DNA of 12,830 nucleotides. Origin: an uncultured Campylobacter sp. (GTDB lineage: Bacteria > Campylobacterota > Campylobacteria > Campylobacterales > Campylobacteraceae). The stretch spans positions 1 to 12,830 of the forward strand of contig NZ_CALEDC010000104.1 in assembly GCF_937949835.1 (NCBI RefSeq). Direction: 5' to 3'. Below the pieces are notes generated by a model. The model did no database searches. It was not told the DNA's origin and saw only the letters and a program-made list of their open reading frames with translations. The translations under genes were made by a program, and so were the position numbers. Shown here piece after piece: positions 1-7,294 of the stretch. Numbering within the stretch: the stretch's first letter is position 1; each line of letters starts with the position of its first letter.

Positions 1-1028
1 CGATCGATCTTCTCGATCTTCTCCCACAGCTTGCGCGCGGCATCTTCGTAGCGCTTCGCGCTTAAAGAATCTGGCGCATAGAAGCTTACCGGCTTGCCGC
101 TGTCGCCGCCCTCGCGGATAGCGATCTCGATCGGGATCTCGCCGATTACTTCGGTATTGTATCGCTGCGCCAGCTTTTGCGCGCCGCCGCGACCGAAGAT
201 ATCGTACTCCTTGCCGTTATCCGGGCAGATGAAGCCGCTCATATTCTCGATAAGGCCTGCGATCGGGATGTGGAGCTTTTCGAACATATCAAGCCCGCGC
301 GCGCTGTCGTCCAGCGCGACCGTCTGCGGCGTCGTAACGCACACGCCCGCCGTCACCGGCACGCTCTGAGCGAGCGTAAGCTGCGCATCGCCCGTGCCCG
401 GAGGCATATCCAAAAACAGCACGTCCAGATCGCTCCACGCCACGTCTTTTAGCAGCTGCTCGATCGCTTTCATTATCATCGAGCCGCGCCAGATGAGGCT
501 CGCGCCCTCCTCCATCAGCACGCCCATGCTCATCATCTCCACGCCGTGGCTTAAGATCGGCTTTAGCTTCTGCCCCACGACGCTTGCTTGCGTCTTATCC
601 TCGCCTAGCATTCGCGGCAAATTCGGCCCGTAGATATCGGCATCCAAAATCCCTACTCTCTTGCCGAGCTTTGCCGTGCTGATAGCTAAATTTAGCGTCG
701 TCGTGCTCTTGCCTACGCCGCCTTTGCCGCTGCTAATCATCACGAAATGCTTGATCTGCGGCGCGATATTTTTGCCGCTGCGAGAGTTGCTCTTTTCCTC
801 GGCGATCTTGGGCTGTTTGATTAAAATTTCGGCGTCCGCCCCTAGCGCCTTTTGCGCCGCCGATCTAAGCTCCGCTGCGATCTCCGGCTTGGCGCTGGGG
901 ATTTCGATCCCTACGAAAATTCTATCGCCGATCTCGACCTCTTTTACAAATCCAAAATCCACGATGCTTTTAGAAAAGCCCGGATAGATCACGCTTTTAA
1001 GCAAATTTAAGACTTCGTCTTTACTCAT
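1..1028 (-). CDS. mrp: Mrp/ApbC family iron-sulfur cluster carrier ATPase (3' end cut by window edge)
   Basis: P-loop ATPase of the Mrp/ApbC/Nbp35 family, a cytosolic carrier that delivers Fe-S clusters to target enzymes. The first 342 codons are present and the C-terminus runs off the left edge; Campylobacter homologues are only slightly longer, so little is missing. The N-terminus (about residues 1-75) is a MIP18/DUF59-type domain. The deviant Walker [10 protein letters not shown] lies near residue 101, followed by [13 protein letters not shown], the [11 protein letters not shown] switch and the TTPQ.VALDD segment typical of the family. The start ATG at 1028 has an AAGGAGA ribosome site and overlaps the thiC stop as ATGA, so the two genes are translationally coupled. 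One oddity: the usual C-terminal CxxC, which binds the bridging cluster at the dimer interface, reads CPDN here (C268, N271), so the second cysteine is absent. Family assignment is certain; the exact client proteins are not visible. Confidence 0.95.
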   Translation of the reverse strand, partial: MSKDEVLNLLKSVIYPGFSKSIVDFGFVKEVEIGDRIFVGIEIPSAKPEIAAELRSAAQKALGADAEILIKQPKIAEEKSNSRSGKNIAPQIKHFVMISSGKGGVGKSTTTLNLAISTAKLGKRVGILDADIYGPNLPRMLGEDKTQASVVGQKLKPILSHGVEMMSMGVLMEEGASLIWRGSMIMKAIEQLLKDVAWSDLDVLFLDMPPGTGDAQLTLAQSVPVTAGVCVTTPQTVALDDSARGLDMFEKLHIPIAGLIENMSGFICPDNGKEYDIFGRGGAQKLAQRYNTEVIGEIPIEIAIREGGDSGKPVSFYAPDSLSAKRYEDAARKLWEKIEKID

Positions 1029-2332
1029 TCTTTCTCCTTATTTTCGGTTAAATTTCTACTGATTTTATATGCGCAAAATTTCGGCCCACACATTGAGCAA
1101 AACTCCGCGCCTTTATAAATTTCATCGCTCAGGCTCTCGTCGTGCAGCTCGCGCGCATGATCTGGATCGAAGCTAAGCTCAAACTGCCTGTTCCAATCAA
1201 AACTATACCTCGCATCGCTCATCGCGTGATCGCGCTCTATCGCGCCTGTTTTGCCTAGCGCGACGTCCGCGGCGTGAGCGGCGATTTTATGCGCGATGAT
1301 GCCCTCTCTGACATCGCTTGCATTGGGAAGGCCTAGATGCTCCTTCGGCGTTACGTAGCAGAGCATGCTTGCGCCGCAATACGCCGCCATCGTCCCGCCG
1401 ATAGCCGAGCTGATATGATCATAGCCCGCGCCGATGTCGGTCGGAAGCGGCCCCAGCACGTAAAACGGCGCGTCGCGGCAGAGCTTGCGCTCTAGCTGCA
1501 TATTTAGCTCGATCTCGTTAAACGGGATATGCCCAGGACCCTCGATCATCACCTGCACGTTTTTTTCATTCGCGCGCAGGGCTAGCTCGCCTAAAATTTC
1601 AAGCTCGCTAAGCTGCGCCCTATCGGTCGCGTCGTATAAACAGCCCGGGCGCAAGCCGTCGCCCAGAGATAGCGATACGTCGTAGGCGGCGCAGATATCG
1701 CAAATTTCATCAAACGCTTCGTAAAAGGGGTTTTGCTTATGAAATTTCATCATCCACGACGCTATCAGCGAGCCGCCTCTGCTTACGATACCCATCTTGC
1801 GACGGGACAGCAGCGGCATAAACTCGAGCTTAAAGCCCGCGTGGATCGTGAAATAATCCACTCCCTGCCGCGCCTGTTTCTCGATCGTGCTAAGAATAGC
1901 GCTCGTTTTTAAATTTTTAATATCGCCCAGCTCATACATCATCTGATAGATCGGCACCGTGCCTATGGGTACGGGCGAGCGCTCGATTATCGCGGCGCGG
2001 ATCTCGTCCAAATCGCCGCCCGTGCTTAGATCCATCACCGTATCGGCGCCGTACTTTAAGCAGACCTCAAGCTTTTCCAGCTCGCCCTCAATATCACTCG
2101 TCGTGCCTGAAGAGCCGATGTTGGCGTTGATCTTGCACCGCAGCGCGCGCCCGATACCGATAGGCTTTAAGCTTTTGTGATTAACGTTTGCGGGGATGAT
2201 CGCTCTTCCTTGCGCGATGAGATCGCACAAGGCCCGCTCGTTCATGCGCTCGCTTTGCGCGACCTCTCTCATCTGCGGCGTCAGCTCGCCCTTTTTTGCA
2301 AAATAGATCTGCGATACGCAGCTTTCGGTCAT
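1025..2332 (-). CDS. thiC: Phosphomethylpyrimidine synthase ThiC, short form
   Basis: Radical-SAM enzyme that rearranges aminoimidazole ribotide into 4-amino-5-hydroxymethyl-2-methylpyrimidine phosphate, the pyrimidine half of thiamine; cytosolic. At 435 residues it is the short bacterial type, not the ~630-residue enterobacterial type. Visible signatures are [14 protein letters not shown], the [14 protein letters not shown] segment, [37 protein letters not shown], and the C-terminal CxxCxxxxC [4Fe-4S] motif as C412, C415, C420 (CSMCGPKFC). I chose ATG 2332 because GAGG lies just upstream and the protein there begins like other ThiC proteins. The open frame extends back to 2506, but those 58 codons are basic, unlike ThiC, and contain the probable promoter. 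The stop overlaps the mrp start. No TPP-riboswitch sequence was recognised in the leader. In C. jejuni, mrp directly faces ispDF, so thiC seems to be inserted between them in this lineage. Confidence 0.95.
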   Translation of the reverse strand: MTESCVSQIYFAKKGELTPQMREVAQSERMNERALCDLIAQGRAIIPANVNHKSLKPIGIGRALRCKINANIGSSGTTSDIEGELEKLEVCLKYGADTVMDLSTGGDLDEIRAAIIERSPVPIGTVPIYQMMYELGDIKNLKTSAILSTIEKQARQGVDYFTIHAGFKLEFMPLLSRRKMGIVSRGGSLIASWMMKFHKQNPFYEAFDEICDICAAYDVSLSLGDGLRPGCLYDATDRAQLSELEILGELALRANEKNVQVMIEGPGHIPFNEIELNMQLERKLCRDAPFYVLGPLPTDIGAGYDHISSAIGGTMAAYCGASMLCYVTPKEHLGLPNASDVREGIIAHKIAAHAADVALGKTGAIERDHAMSDARYSFDWNRQFELSFDPDHARELHDESLSDEIYKGAEFCSMCGPKFCAYKISRNLTENKEKE

Positions 2333-2360
2333 TTTCGCCTCGCTTCTTAAAAATGCGCGT

Positions 2361-2366
2361 ATGATA
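2361..2366 (-). promoter_or_regulatory. Probable -10 element for thiC-mrp
   Basis: Reads TATCAT on the minus strand, one mismatch from the sigma-70 consensus, about 30 bases before the thiC ATG. The transcript would have a leader of about 20 bases containing the GAGG ribosome site. Campylobacter sigma-70 promoters generally lack a recognisable -35 box, and none is seen. This is a motif call only. Confidence 0.4.
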
Positions 2367-2516
2367 TAACAAATTTCATTAATCCTTACTTTTCTTTTGC
2401 CGTTTATTTTCGTAACGCAGGATGAAATTTTACCGCCACGCCGCGTAAATTTACGCCTAAGTTTAAGATATTTCAGCGCGCGAGTCGCGATTAATTTTGC
2501 TTTCATTTTTAATACG

Positions 2517-2522
2517 TATAAT
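2517..2522 (+). promoter_or_regulatory. -10 element TATAAT for the ispDF operon
   Basis: Perfect TATAAT preceded by T-rich tracts between about 2490 and 2511. Transcription would begin near 2529, giving a leader of about 20 bases that carries AAGGA at 2539-2543. It likely drives ispDF together with the two overlapping genes downstream. Confidence 0.6.
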
Positions 2523-2549
2523 TTCGTAACAAAATTTCAAGGATAAAAT

Positions 2550-3803
2550 TTGAAAGATATATCGCTGATTTTGCTCGCCGCGGGCGATTCGAGCAGGTTT
2601 GAGCTCCCCGTCAAAAAGCAGTGGCTGCGCGTGGGCGAGCTGCCGCTTTGGCAATATGTTGCGCAAAATATCGCACGGGCGCACCCATTTAAAAAAATCG
2701 TAATCGTCGTAAACGAGGAGGACGTGAGCTATTGCGAGCACCTCTATGCGTGCAGCCTGGCCTCGGCGCGCGGCGAAAACTCGGAGTGCGGCACGAGCGA
2801 GTATAAATTTCAAAGAAAGCGGGGCGGGATCGAATGCGGCGCAGATGAATGCGGCTCTACGAATTTAAAATTTCACTTCGCCTCCGGCGGCGCAAATCGC
2901 CAAAGCTCGCTAAAAAACGCGCTGCAGCTCGTAGAGAGCGAACTCGTGCTAGTAAGCGACGTGGCGCGTGCGCAAATTTCGCCACGCACGATAGACGCGC
3001 TCATCGCCGCAAGCGCGGACGCCGATTGCATCAGCCCATATCTTGGCGTAAACGACACGACCTACCTCGGCGAGGACGTAGTTAAGAGGGAGGAGCTACG
3101 CCTCATCCAAACGCCGCAGCTTTCGCGCACGGCGCTGCTTAAAAAGGCGCTTGATGGAAGCGGAATTTTTACCGACGACAGCGCGGCAGTCGGCAGCGCG
3201 GGCGGGCGCTTGGAGTTTATAAAAGGCGAAGCGGGCGCGCTTAAGATCACGCGCGCAAGCGATCTGGCGGCGCTAAATTTAAAACCATGCTCGCGCGATA
3301 TCTTCTGCGGTACGGGTTACGACGTGCATGCGCTTGAAAAAGGCGTGGGTATCGTACTTGGCGGCGTAGCGATCCCGTGCGAATTCGCGCTGATCGCACA
3401 CAGCGACGGCGACGTAGCGATCCACGCCCTAATCGACGCTATTTGCGGCGCGACGATGCTGGGCGATATCGGCGAGCTCTTCCCCGACAGCGACGCCAAG
3501 CTTAAAGGCGCGGACAGCAAGGAGCTGTTACGAAAGGTAATGCGGCGCGTCAGAGGCTACGGCTACGAGCTCGTAAATGCCGATATTACGATCATCGCGC
3601 AGCGCCCGAAAATCGGCATTTACAAAGCGCAGATGCAAGAGGTTTTGAGCGAAATTTTGAACTGCGCACGCATCAATGTCAAAGCGACCACGACCGAAGG
3701 GCTGGGATTTACGGGCAGAAGCGAGGGCATCGCCGCGCAGGCTGCGGTAAGCTTGAAATTTTACGACTGGCAAAAGTACGCAGCAAAGGTGCGGGGCGCA
3801 TGA
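2550..3803 (+). CDS. ispDF: Bifunctional IspD/IspF enzyme of the MEP isoprenoid pathway
   Basis: A fused cytosolic enzyme catalysing two non-consecutive MEP-pathway steps. The IspD half (about residues 1-245) is MEP cytidylyltransferase; the IspF half (about 250-417) is MEcPP synthase. IspD signatures are [22 protein letters not shown] (137-140) and LIQTPQ. IspF signatures are GYDVH with metal ligands D258 and H260, [12 protein letters not shown] with H292, [11 protein letters not shown], and [12 protein letters not shown]. The start is TTG, 6 bases after AAGGA (2539-2543); no better start exists because the LAAG motif begins at residue 9. At 417 residues it is about 45 longer than the C. jejuni protein as I recall it. 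The excess is a Cys/Gly/Glu-rich stretch at about residues 68-106, inside IspD just before the [13 protein letters not shown] core. The stop overlaps the next start as ATGA. Confidence 0.96.
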   Translation: MKDISLILLAAGDSSRFELPVKKQWLRVGELPLWQYVAQNIARAHPFKKIVIVVNEEDVSYCEHLYACSLASARGENSECGTSEYKFQRKRGGIECGADECGSTNLKFHFASGGANRQSSLKNALQLVESELVLVSDVARAQISPRTIDALIAASADADCISPYLGVNDTTYLGEDVVKREELRLIQTPQLSRTALLKKALDGSGIFTDDSAAVGSAGGRLEFIKGEAGALKITRASDLAALNLKPCSRDIFCGTGYDVHALEKGVGIVLGGVAIPCEFALIAHSDGDVAIHALIDAICGATMLGDIGELFPDSDAKLKGADSKELLRKVMRRVRGYGYELVNADITIIAQRPKIGIYKAQMQEVLSEILNCARINVKATTTEGLGFTGRSEGIAAQAAVSLKFYDWQKYAAKVRGA

Positions 3804-4663
3804 AAATTTTAATAATCGAGAGCGAAAGCTATCTTGCTCAAAGTATCGCAAACAAGCTGGGCGCGCTGGGGCATGAATGTACTAACGCGGCGAGCTTGGC
3901 GGCCGCGGCGGGCCTTGCGGAGGAGTTTGAGGCGGTGCTGCTCTCTACGAGCTGGAGCGGCGCGAGCTTTTATCCGCTGATCGAGAAATTTAGGCGCTCG
4001 ATCATAATTTTGATGGTCGCCTACGTCGATAGCGAAACGGTGCTAAACCCCGTAAAAGCGGGCGCGACGGACTATATCCAAAAGCCTTTTATGATAGAGG
4101 AGCTCATAAAAAAGATCGAGCATTACGCGCAGTTTCGCTCGCTAAAATCACAAAACGAAGCCTACGAAGCGTTGCTTAAAGAGATCTCTCTTTCGTGCGA
4201 AATACCGACCGCGCGTTTAGCGCAGATAAAATTCCCGCTTCTTTTGCGCGGCGATGCGGCAGCGCGAGCTGCGGCGGTATTTAAGATCGCGCTTGCGCTA
4301 AAATCGCGCCTTAAAATTCTATCCGCGCAAAGCCCTGAGCTGCTAGAACGCGGCGCGGAGATTTTTTACGCACCAGATTTTGATAGCCTAAGCGGCGCAC
4401 AGAAGGAAAAATTTCTAAGCAAAACCAAATCCATGCGTATAATCGCCGGATCCATCGGCGCGCAAAAGGGCTTTAACGACGAAATTACGCTTGGCAGCAG
4501 CAAAGAACGCAGTGAAATTTTAAGCATCGAAGAATACGTAAAGCTCACGATCGTAGCGCACCAAGACGAGTATTTCGACTCCGATCTGGCGGCGGCACTT
4601 GGGATTTCTCGAAAATCGCTTTGGGAGAAAAGGAAAAAATATGGCATCGCAAGAAAAAAATAG
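3800..4663 (+). CDS. Atypical orphan response regulator of the HP1021/Cj1608 (CemR) type
   Basis: DNA-binding regulator. The H. pylori member HP1021 and C. jejuni Cj1608 bind the replication origin and control redox or energy-metabolism genes. Residues 1-112 form a receiver-like domain: ILIIESES at the start, and QKPF with K95 at the end. The phospho-acceptor position is Ser (LLS49), not Asp, and the usual switch Thr/Ser is Ala, so phosphorylation is not expected. Residues about 145-220 look like a decayed AAA+ domain: [20 protein letters not shown] sits where a Walker A should be, and [16 protein letters not shown] where Walker B should be. Residues about 243-287 are a Fis-type helix-turn-helix ([22 protein letters not shown]). 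It overlaps ispDF by 4 bases and the next gene by 23. Placement after ispDF matches C. jejuni Cj1607-Cj1608. No partner histidine kinase is present in this window. Confidence 0.9.
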   Translation: MKILIIESESYLAQSIANKLGALGHECTNAASLAAAAGLAEEFEAVLLSTSWSGASFYPLIEKFRRSIIILMVAYVDSETVLNPVKAGATDYIQKPFMIEELIKKIEHYAQFRSLKSQNEAYEALLKEISLSCEIPTARLAQIKFPLLLRGDAAARAAAVFKIALALKSRLKILSAQSPELLERGAEIFYAPDFDSLSGAQKEKFLSKTKSMRIIAGSIGAQKGFNDEITLGSSKERSEILSIEEYVKLTIVAHQDEYFDSDLAAALGISRKSLWEKRKKYGIARKK

Positions 4664-6548
4664 CCGCGCGCGCTCGGTACGGATCGCAGACGGGACAGAA
4701 ATTTCACGCGATACCGGCAATTTAAACGAAATAAAACCGCTTGAAAGCGAAGGGATTTCAAGCGGCACAAAACCTCTAAACATCGCAAAAGCTTCGAGTG
4801 ACGCGGCGCAGAATTTAGAAGTGAAGCAAAATTTAAAAGCATCACAGAACTCAAAAGCAAAGCGCGATTTAAAAACGGTGCGGAATTTAGAAGCGTCAAG
4901 GGCTGGCGATGCTAGAAAAGATGAGGTGCAAACTAAAAACTCGGTAAGGAATTTAAAAGCAGAGCAAGCCGGAAGCGAGAGCAAAGGCACAAATAATAGC
5001 GCAACGCAAATCCGCAAGATAGAGATCTCGCGCTCCGACCTAAACGTCCTGAGTCTGCTCGCAAACGGCGCTTTCGGCAAGAGCTGCGAGCTACTGCGCC
5101 CAAGCAAGCTAAGCGTATGCGGCATAAATTTCGTTTTTTCCTGCGCGGGCGCAAAAAAAGGCGATATTTTGGAGCTTTATCTCCGCAAGGACGGCATAGC
5201 CGAATGCGCCAAAAATTCGCTTAGCGGCAGTAGCGGCGCGTATTTGCTAGCTAAAGAATCACGCAACTTGCAGGATGAGGTTTCTGCCGCGGCGCAAAAT
5301 GAGCAGAGCTTTGCGAAAAGCGGCACGGATTTCGCGCGCACTGCAAGTGCGCAAAGCGCTATAAACGCCACAAGCGAGGGCTTATACCATATAGAAAGCC
5401 TTACTGCGAGCTATGATCAAACTTTTACTTGTAGCGCAGATGTAAAATCTGCGAAAAACGCCGCTTTGGATTTGGCGAAAAGCTTCAGTGAAAATTCTGC
5501 GGTAAATTCCGCGCGGAGCTTTGCCGAAAATTCCGCACTCAATCCCGTTTGCAGCGCAGATGCAAAATCCGTAGCAAATTCGGCGGAAAATTTTATTTCA
5601 AATTCCACCGAAAATTTCATCAAAAATTCCGCTGCAAATCCCGCCTATTGCGAGCTTGTCGCGCGCATAGACGTTAGCGACGTTTATGCCCCAAGCGCAA
5701 GCGAGATCGTAGGCTCGGTGTTTCAAAACGCATACGCAGAGCAAACTGCAGTGCAAGGGCGCATCACGCTGCTAAAAAATGGGCTTGCAGAGCAAATCGC
5801 GCGCATAAAAAAAGTCGCAAGCTCGCTTGCCGCACCTAAAATTTCAGCGTTTTTTACCTGCGCCGATCCGATCCACCGCGTGCATGAGCGGCTGATTAGG
5901 CATATGATCGACAAGGCGGATTTCGTGGTGATTTTTTTAACCGGCACGAGCGGCGCGGATGCCCTGCCCTACGAACTACGCAAAAAAACGCTAAGCTATT
6001 TACTGCAAAATTTTTTGGTTGCGCAACGCGCCATGATGATCGATCTGGGCTCGCTTGCGATTTTTGACGATAAGCCCGCCCTGCAATGCGCGATCGCAAA
6101 AAATTTAGGTATAAACAAAATAATTTTCGGGCAAAATCACGCAAATATGGAGCTGTTTTTCGAAGGAGGCGGCGTGCATTCGGTGCTGGACGAGTATCAA
6201 AAGCGCGGCGAAATAGAGATTTTGCTGATGCCCGAATACGTCTATTGCGAGAAGTGTAAGGTGCTAGTAAGCACCAAAAACTGCCCTCACGGCGCTCATC
6301 ATCACGTGCATTACCGCACTCAAAATCTCAAGGCACTGCTGCGCGCGGGGATTTTACCGCCCGCGATTTTTATGCGTAAAGAGATCTCGGCGATGATTTT
6401 AAGCGAGCTTTTTCCTGCGCGATTTTCGGATCTACAAAAGCTCTACGACGAGCTTTTTCCAAACAGCGGGATCTTGCAGAGCCACGGCGAGAGCGAGTTT
6501 TACGAGCAGCTTATGCAGCTGTATCAAACCAGCGCGCTAAAGACGTAG
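4641..6548 (+). CDS. ATP-sulfurylase-like protein (Cj1609 type), greatly enlarged by low-complexity sequence
   Basis: 635 residues from ATG 4641, which follows AAGGA (4630-4634). Residues 1-124 are a hydrophilic tail rich in K, N, S and A, with repeated NLK/NLEA motifs. Residues about 127-190 resemble the N-terminal PUA-like ATP-sulfurylase domain (SDLNVLSLLANGAFGKSCELL, the 'iGAFSPL' region). Residues about 193-337 are a second Ser/Asn/Ala-rich insertion with units such as SENSAVNS, AENSALNP and TENFIKNS. Family sequence then resumes (ARIDVSDVYAPS). The nucleotidyltransferase core has the HxxH motif as DPIHRVHE (H412, H415), and a putative zinc site at C536, C539, C548 and H550 (CEKCKVLVSTKNCPH). 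The sulfate-contacting QTRN of true enzymes reads TCAD, and GRDHAG reads GQNHAN, so sulfate adenylylation is doubtful. Context matches Cj1609, annotated as a possible sulfate adenylyltransferase. Family placement is fairly secure; the function is unknown. Confidence 0.8.
   Translation: MASQEKNSRARSVRIADGTEISRDTGNLNEIKPLESEGISSGTKPLNIAKASSDAAQNLEVKQNLKASQNSKAKRDLKTVRNLEASRAGDARKDEVQTKNSVRNLKAEQAGSESKGTNNSATQIRKIEISRSDLNVLSLLANGAFGKSCELLRPSKLSVCGINFVFSCAGAKKGDILELYLRKDGIAECAKNSLSGSSGAYLLAKESRNLQDEVSAAAQNEQSFAKSGTDFARTASAQSAINATSEGLYHIESLTASYDQTFTCSADVKSAKNAALDLAKSFSENSAVNSARSFAENSALNPVCSADAKSVANSAENFISNSTENFIKNSAANPAYCELVARIDVSDVYAPSASEIVGSVFQNAYAEQTAVQGRITLLKNGLAEQIARIKKVASSLAAPKISAFFTCADPIHRVHERLIRHMIDKADFVVIFLTGTSGADALPYELRKKTLSYLLQNFLVAQRAMMIDLGSLAIFDDKPALQCAIAKNLGINKIIFGQNHANMELFFEGGGVHSVLDEYQKRGEIEILLMPEYVYCEKCKVLVSTKNCPHGAHHHVHYRTQNLKALLRAGILPPAIFMRKEISAMILSELFPARFSDLQKLYDELFPNSGILQSHGESEFYEQLMQLYQTSALKT
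5430..5640 (+). repeat. Degenerate in-frame repeats encoding Ser-Ala-Glu-Asn-rich units
   Basis: A near-identical segment occurs at 5430-5451 and 5550-5571 (GCGCAGATG followed by T/C AAAATC), exactly 120 bases or 40 codons apart. Both encode CSADxKS. Between and after them are shorter degenerate units encoding (S/A)ENSAxNS/P or ENFxxNS, built from AAATTCCGC-like DNA. The reading frame is kept throughout. This is the core of the second low-complexity insertion in the ATP-sulfurylase-like protein. Confidence 0.6.
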
Positions 6549-7294
6549 TGCCCGAGAGCGCAACGCAAAAATGACGCGGAATTTGCGGCATCTAGGCGGA
6601 GGGTAAAATTTCGCGACATTAGAATTTACAGCGACTAGGCATAAAGTAAAATTTCATAGTGCGGAAAGAAAGGACTGTGCGGAATTTTATAGCATAAAGA
6701 GCGGCGGACGCAGATTTAGCGTAAAATTTTGTGGCGCAACGAAGCTAAATTTTTAAAGCATTAATGGTGCGATAAAAGAGGTTTTAAATCTTAAAGGCGC
6801 GGCTACGTAGCAAATTTATAACGACGCAATAAAATCGTGCGACGAAGCGGATTTAAAATTTTTAAAGCGCGGTGGATGTGTAAATTAGCAGTACGGCGGA
6901 TCTGAGTTTTAAGTCTGCCGAGAGTGAGCTTAAATTTAAAAAGCTAGGCGGTTGCAGTAAGCCGCGGCGCATAAAACTCGGCGTGCGGCGCGACAGCTGC
7001 CTGCACACACAGAACGCTCTTCGCGTCTTGAGTGGGTTTAAAATTTCCGCATGGAGCGAGCAAAATTTTAAAATTTTTACGCAAATGAGTAGAATTTTAA
7101 AATTCCTGCGTTAGCGAGCGAAATTTTCGTGACGAGCGAGTAGAATTAATTTCGTGTAGGCGGGCAAATTAATTTTACATGCACGAACGAAATTTAAAAT
7201 TCTGCGCGTAGGCGAATTTAAAATTTCGCGTGAGCAGATGCTCTAATTAAAATAAGCGGTAAAATTTTAAAAAGCAAAATTTAAAAGGACAGTT
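6549..7294. repeat. Gene-free 746-bp stretch dense in AAATTT motifs
   Basis: No frame on either strand looks like a protein: stops are frequent, and no ribosome site with a plausible start was found until pgpA. By eye I count about 15 copies of the palindromic hexamer AAATTT, usually extended to AAAATTTT or AAATTTTAAAATTT and separated by GCG-rich spacers of 20-50 bases. By comparison I count about 9 copies in the whole of uvrB (nearly 2 kb). The last ~240 bases form the most regular part. A TAAAAT at 7260-7265 and AAAGGA before the pgpA ATG suggest that pgpA has its own promoter here. Confidence 0.65.
7054..7233. repeat. Array of seven degenerate palindromic units upstream of pgpA
   Basis: Seven head-to-tail units of 20-33 bases start near 7054, 7087, 7114, 7134, 7159, 7185 and 7211. 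Each has a G/C-rich lead (GAGCGAG, GAGTAG, GCGAGC, GGCGGGC, GAACG, GGCG), an AT palindromic core (AAAATTTTAAAATTTT, GAATTTTAAAATTC, AATTAATT, AATTTAAAATT), then a GCG/CGTG tail. Spacing averages about 26 bases but varies. Units are similar, not identical, and there is no separate repeat-spacer structure, so this is not a CRISPR array. Its function is unknown. Confidence 0.5.

Larger units (their letters stand above)
2333..2549. promoter_or_regulatory. Divergent thiC / ispDF intergenic promoter region
   Basis: A 217-bp divergent spacer holding one promoter for each direction. It is T-rich in front of the ispDF -10 hexamer, with T-tracts spaced about one helical turn apart, as is typical for Campylobacter. 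I searched by eye for a TPP riboswitch on the thiC side (CUGAGA and related conserved segments) and found none. No open frame here looks like a protein. Confidence 0.6.

Noticed and set aside
2333-2400. TPP riboswitch before thiC
   Set aside because: None of the conserved thi-box segments is recognisable, and the probable leader of about 20 bases is too short.
2333-2506. In-frame extension of thiC back to an ATG at 2506 (58 extra residues)
   Set aside because: The extension is basic and unlike ThiC, overlaps the likely promoter, and the ATG at 2332 has a good ribosome site and a normal ThiC N-terminus.
4599-4640. TTG start at 4599 for the ATP-sulfurylase-like gene
   Set aside because: It has no ribosome site, while ATG 4641 is preceded by AAGGA.
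4366-5125. Two long open frames on the minus strand (177 and 201 codons) opposite the regulator and the sulfurylase-like gene
   Set aside because: They are Ser/Leu/Phe/Arg-rich complements of the Asn/Ser/Lys-rich coding strand, have no family features or ribosome sites, and lie opposite well-supported genes.
7054-7233. CRISPR-like array
   Set aside because: Units differ in length and sequence, there are no unique spacers of constant size, and no cas genes are present.
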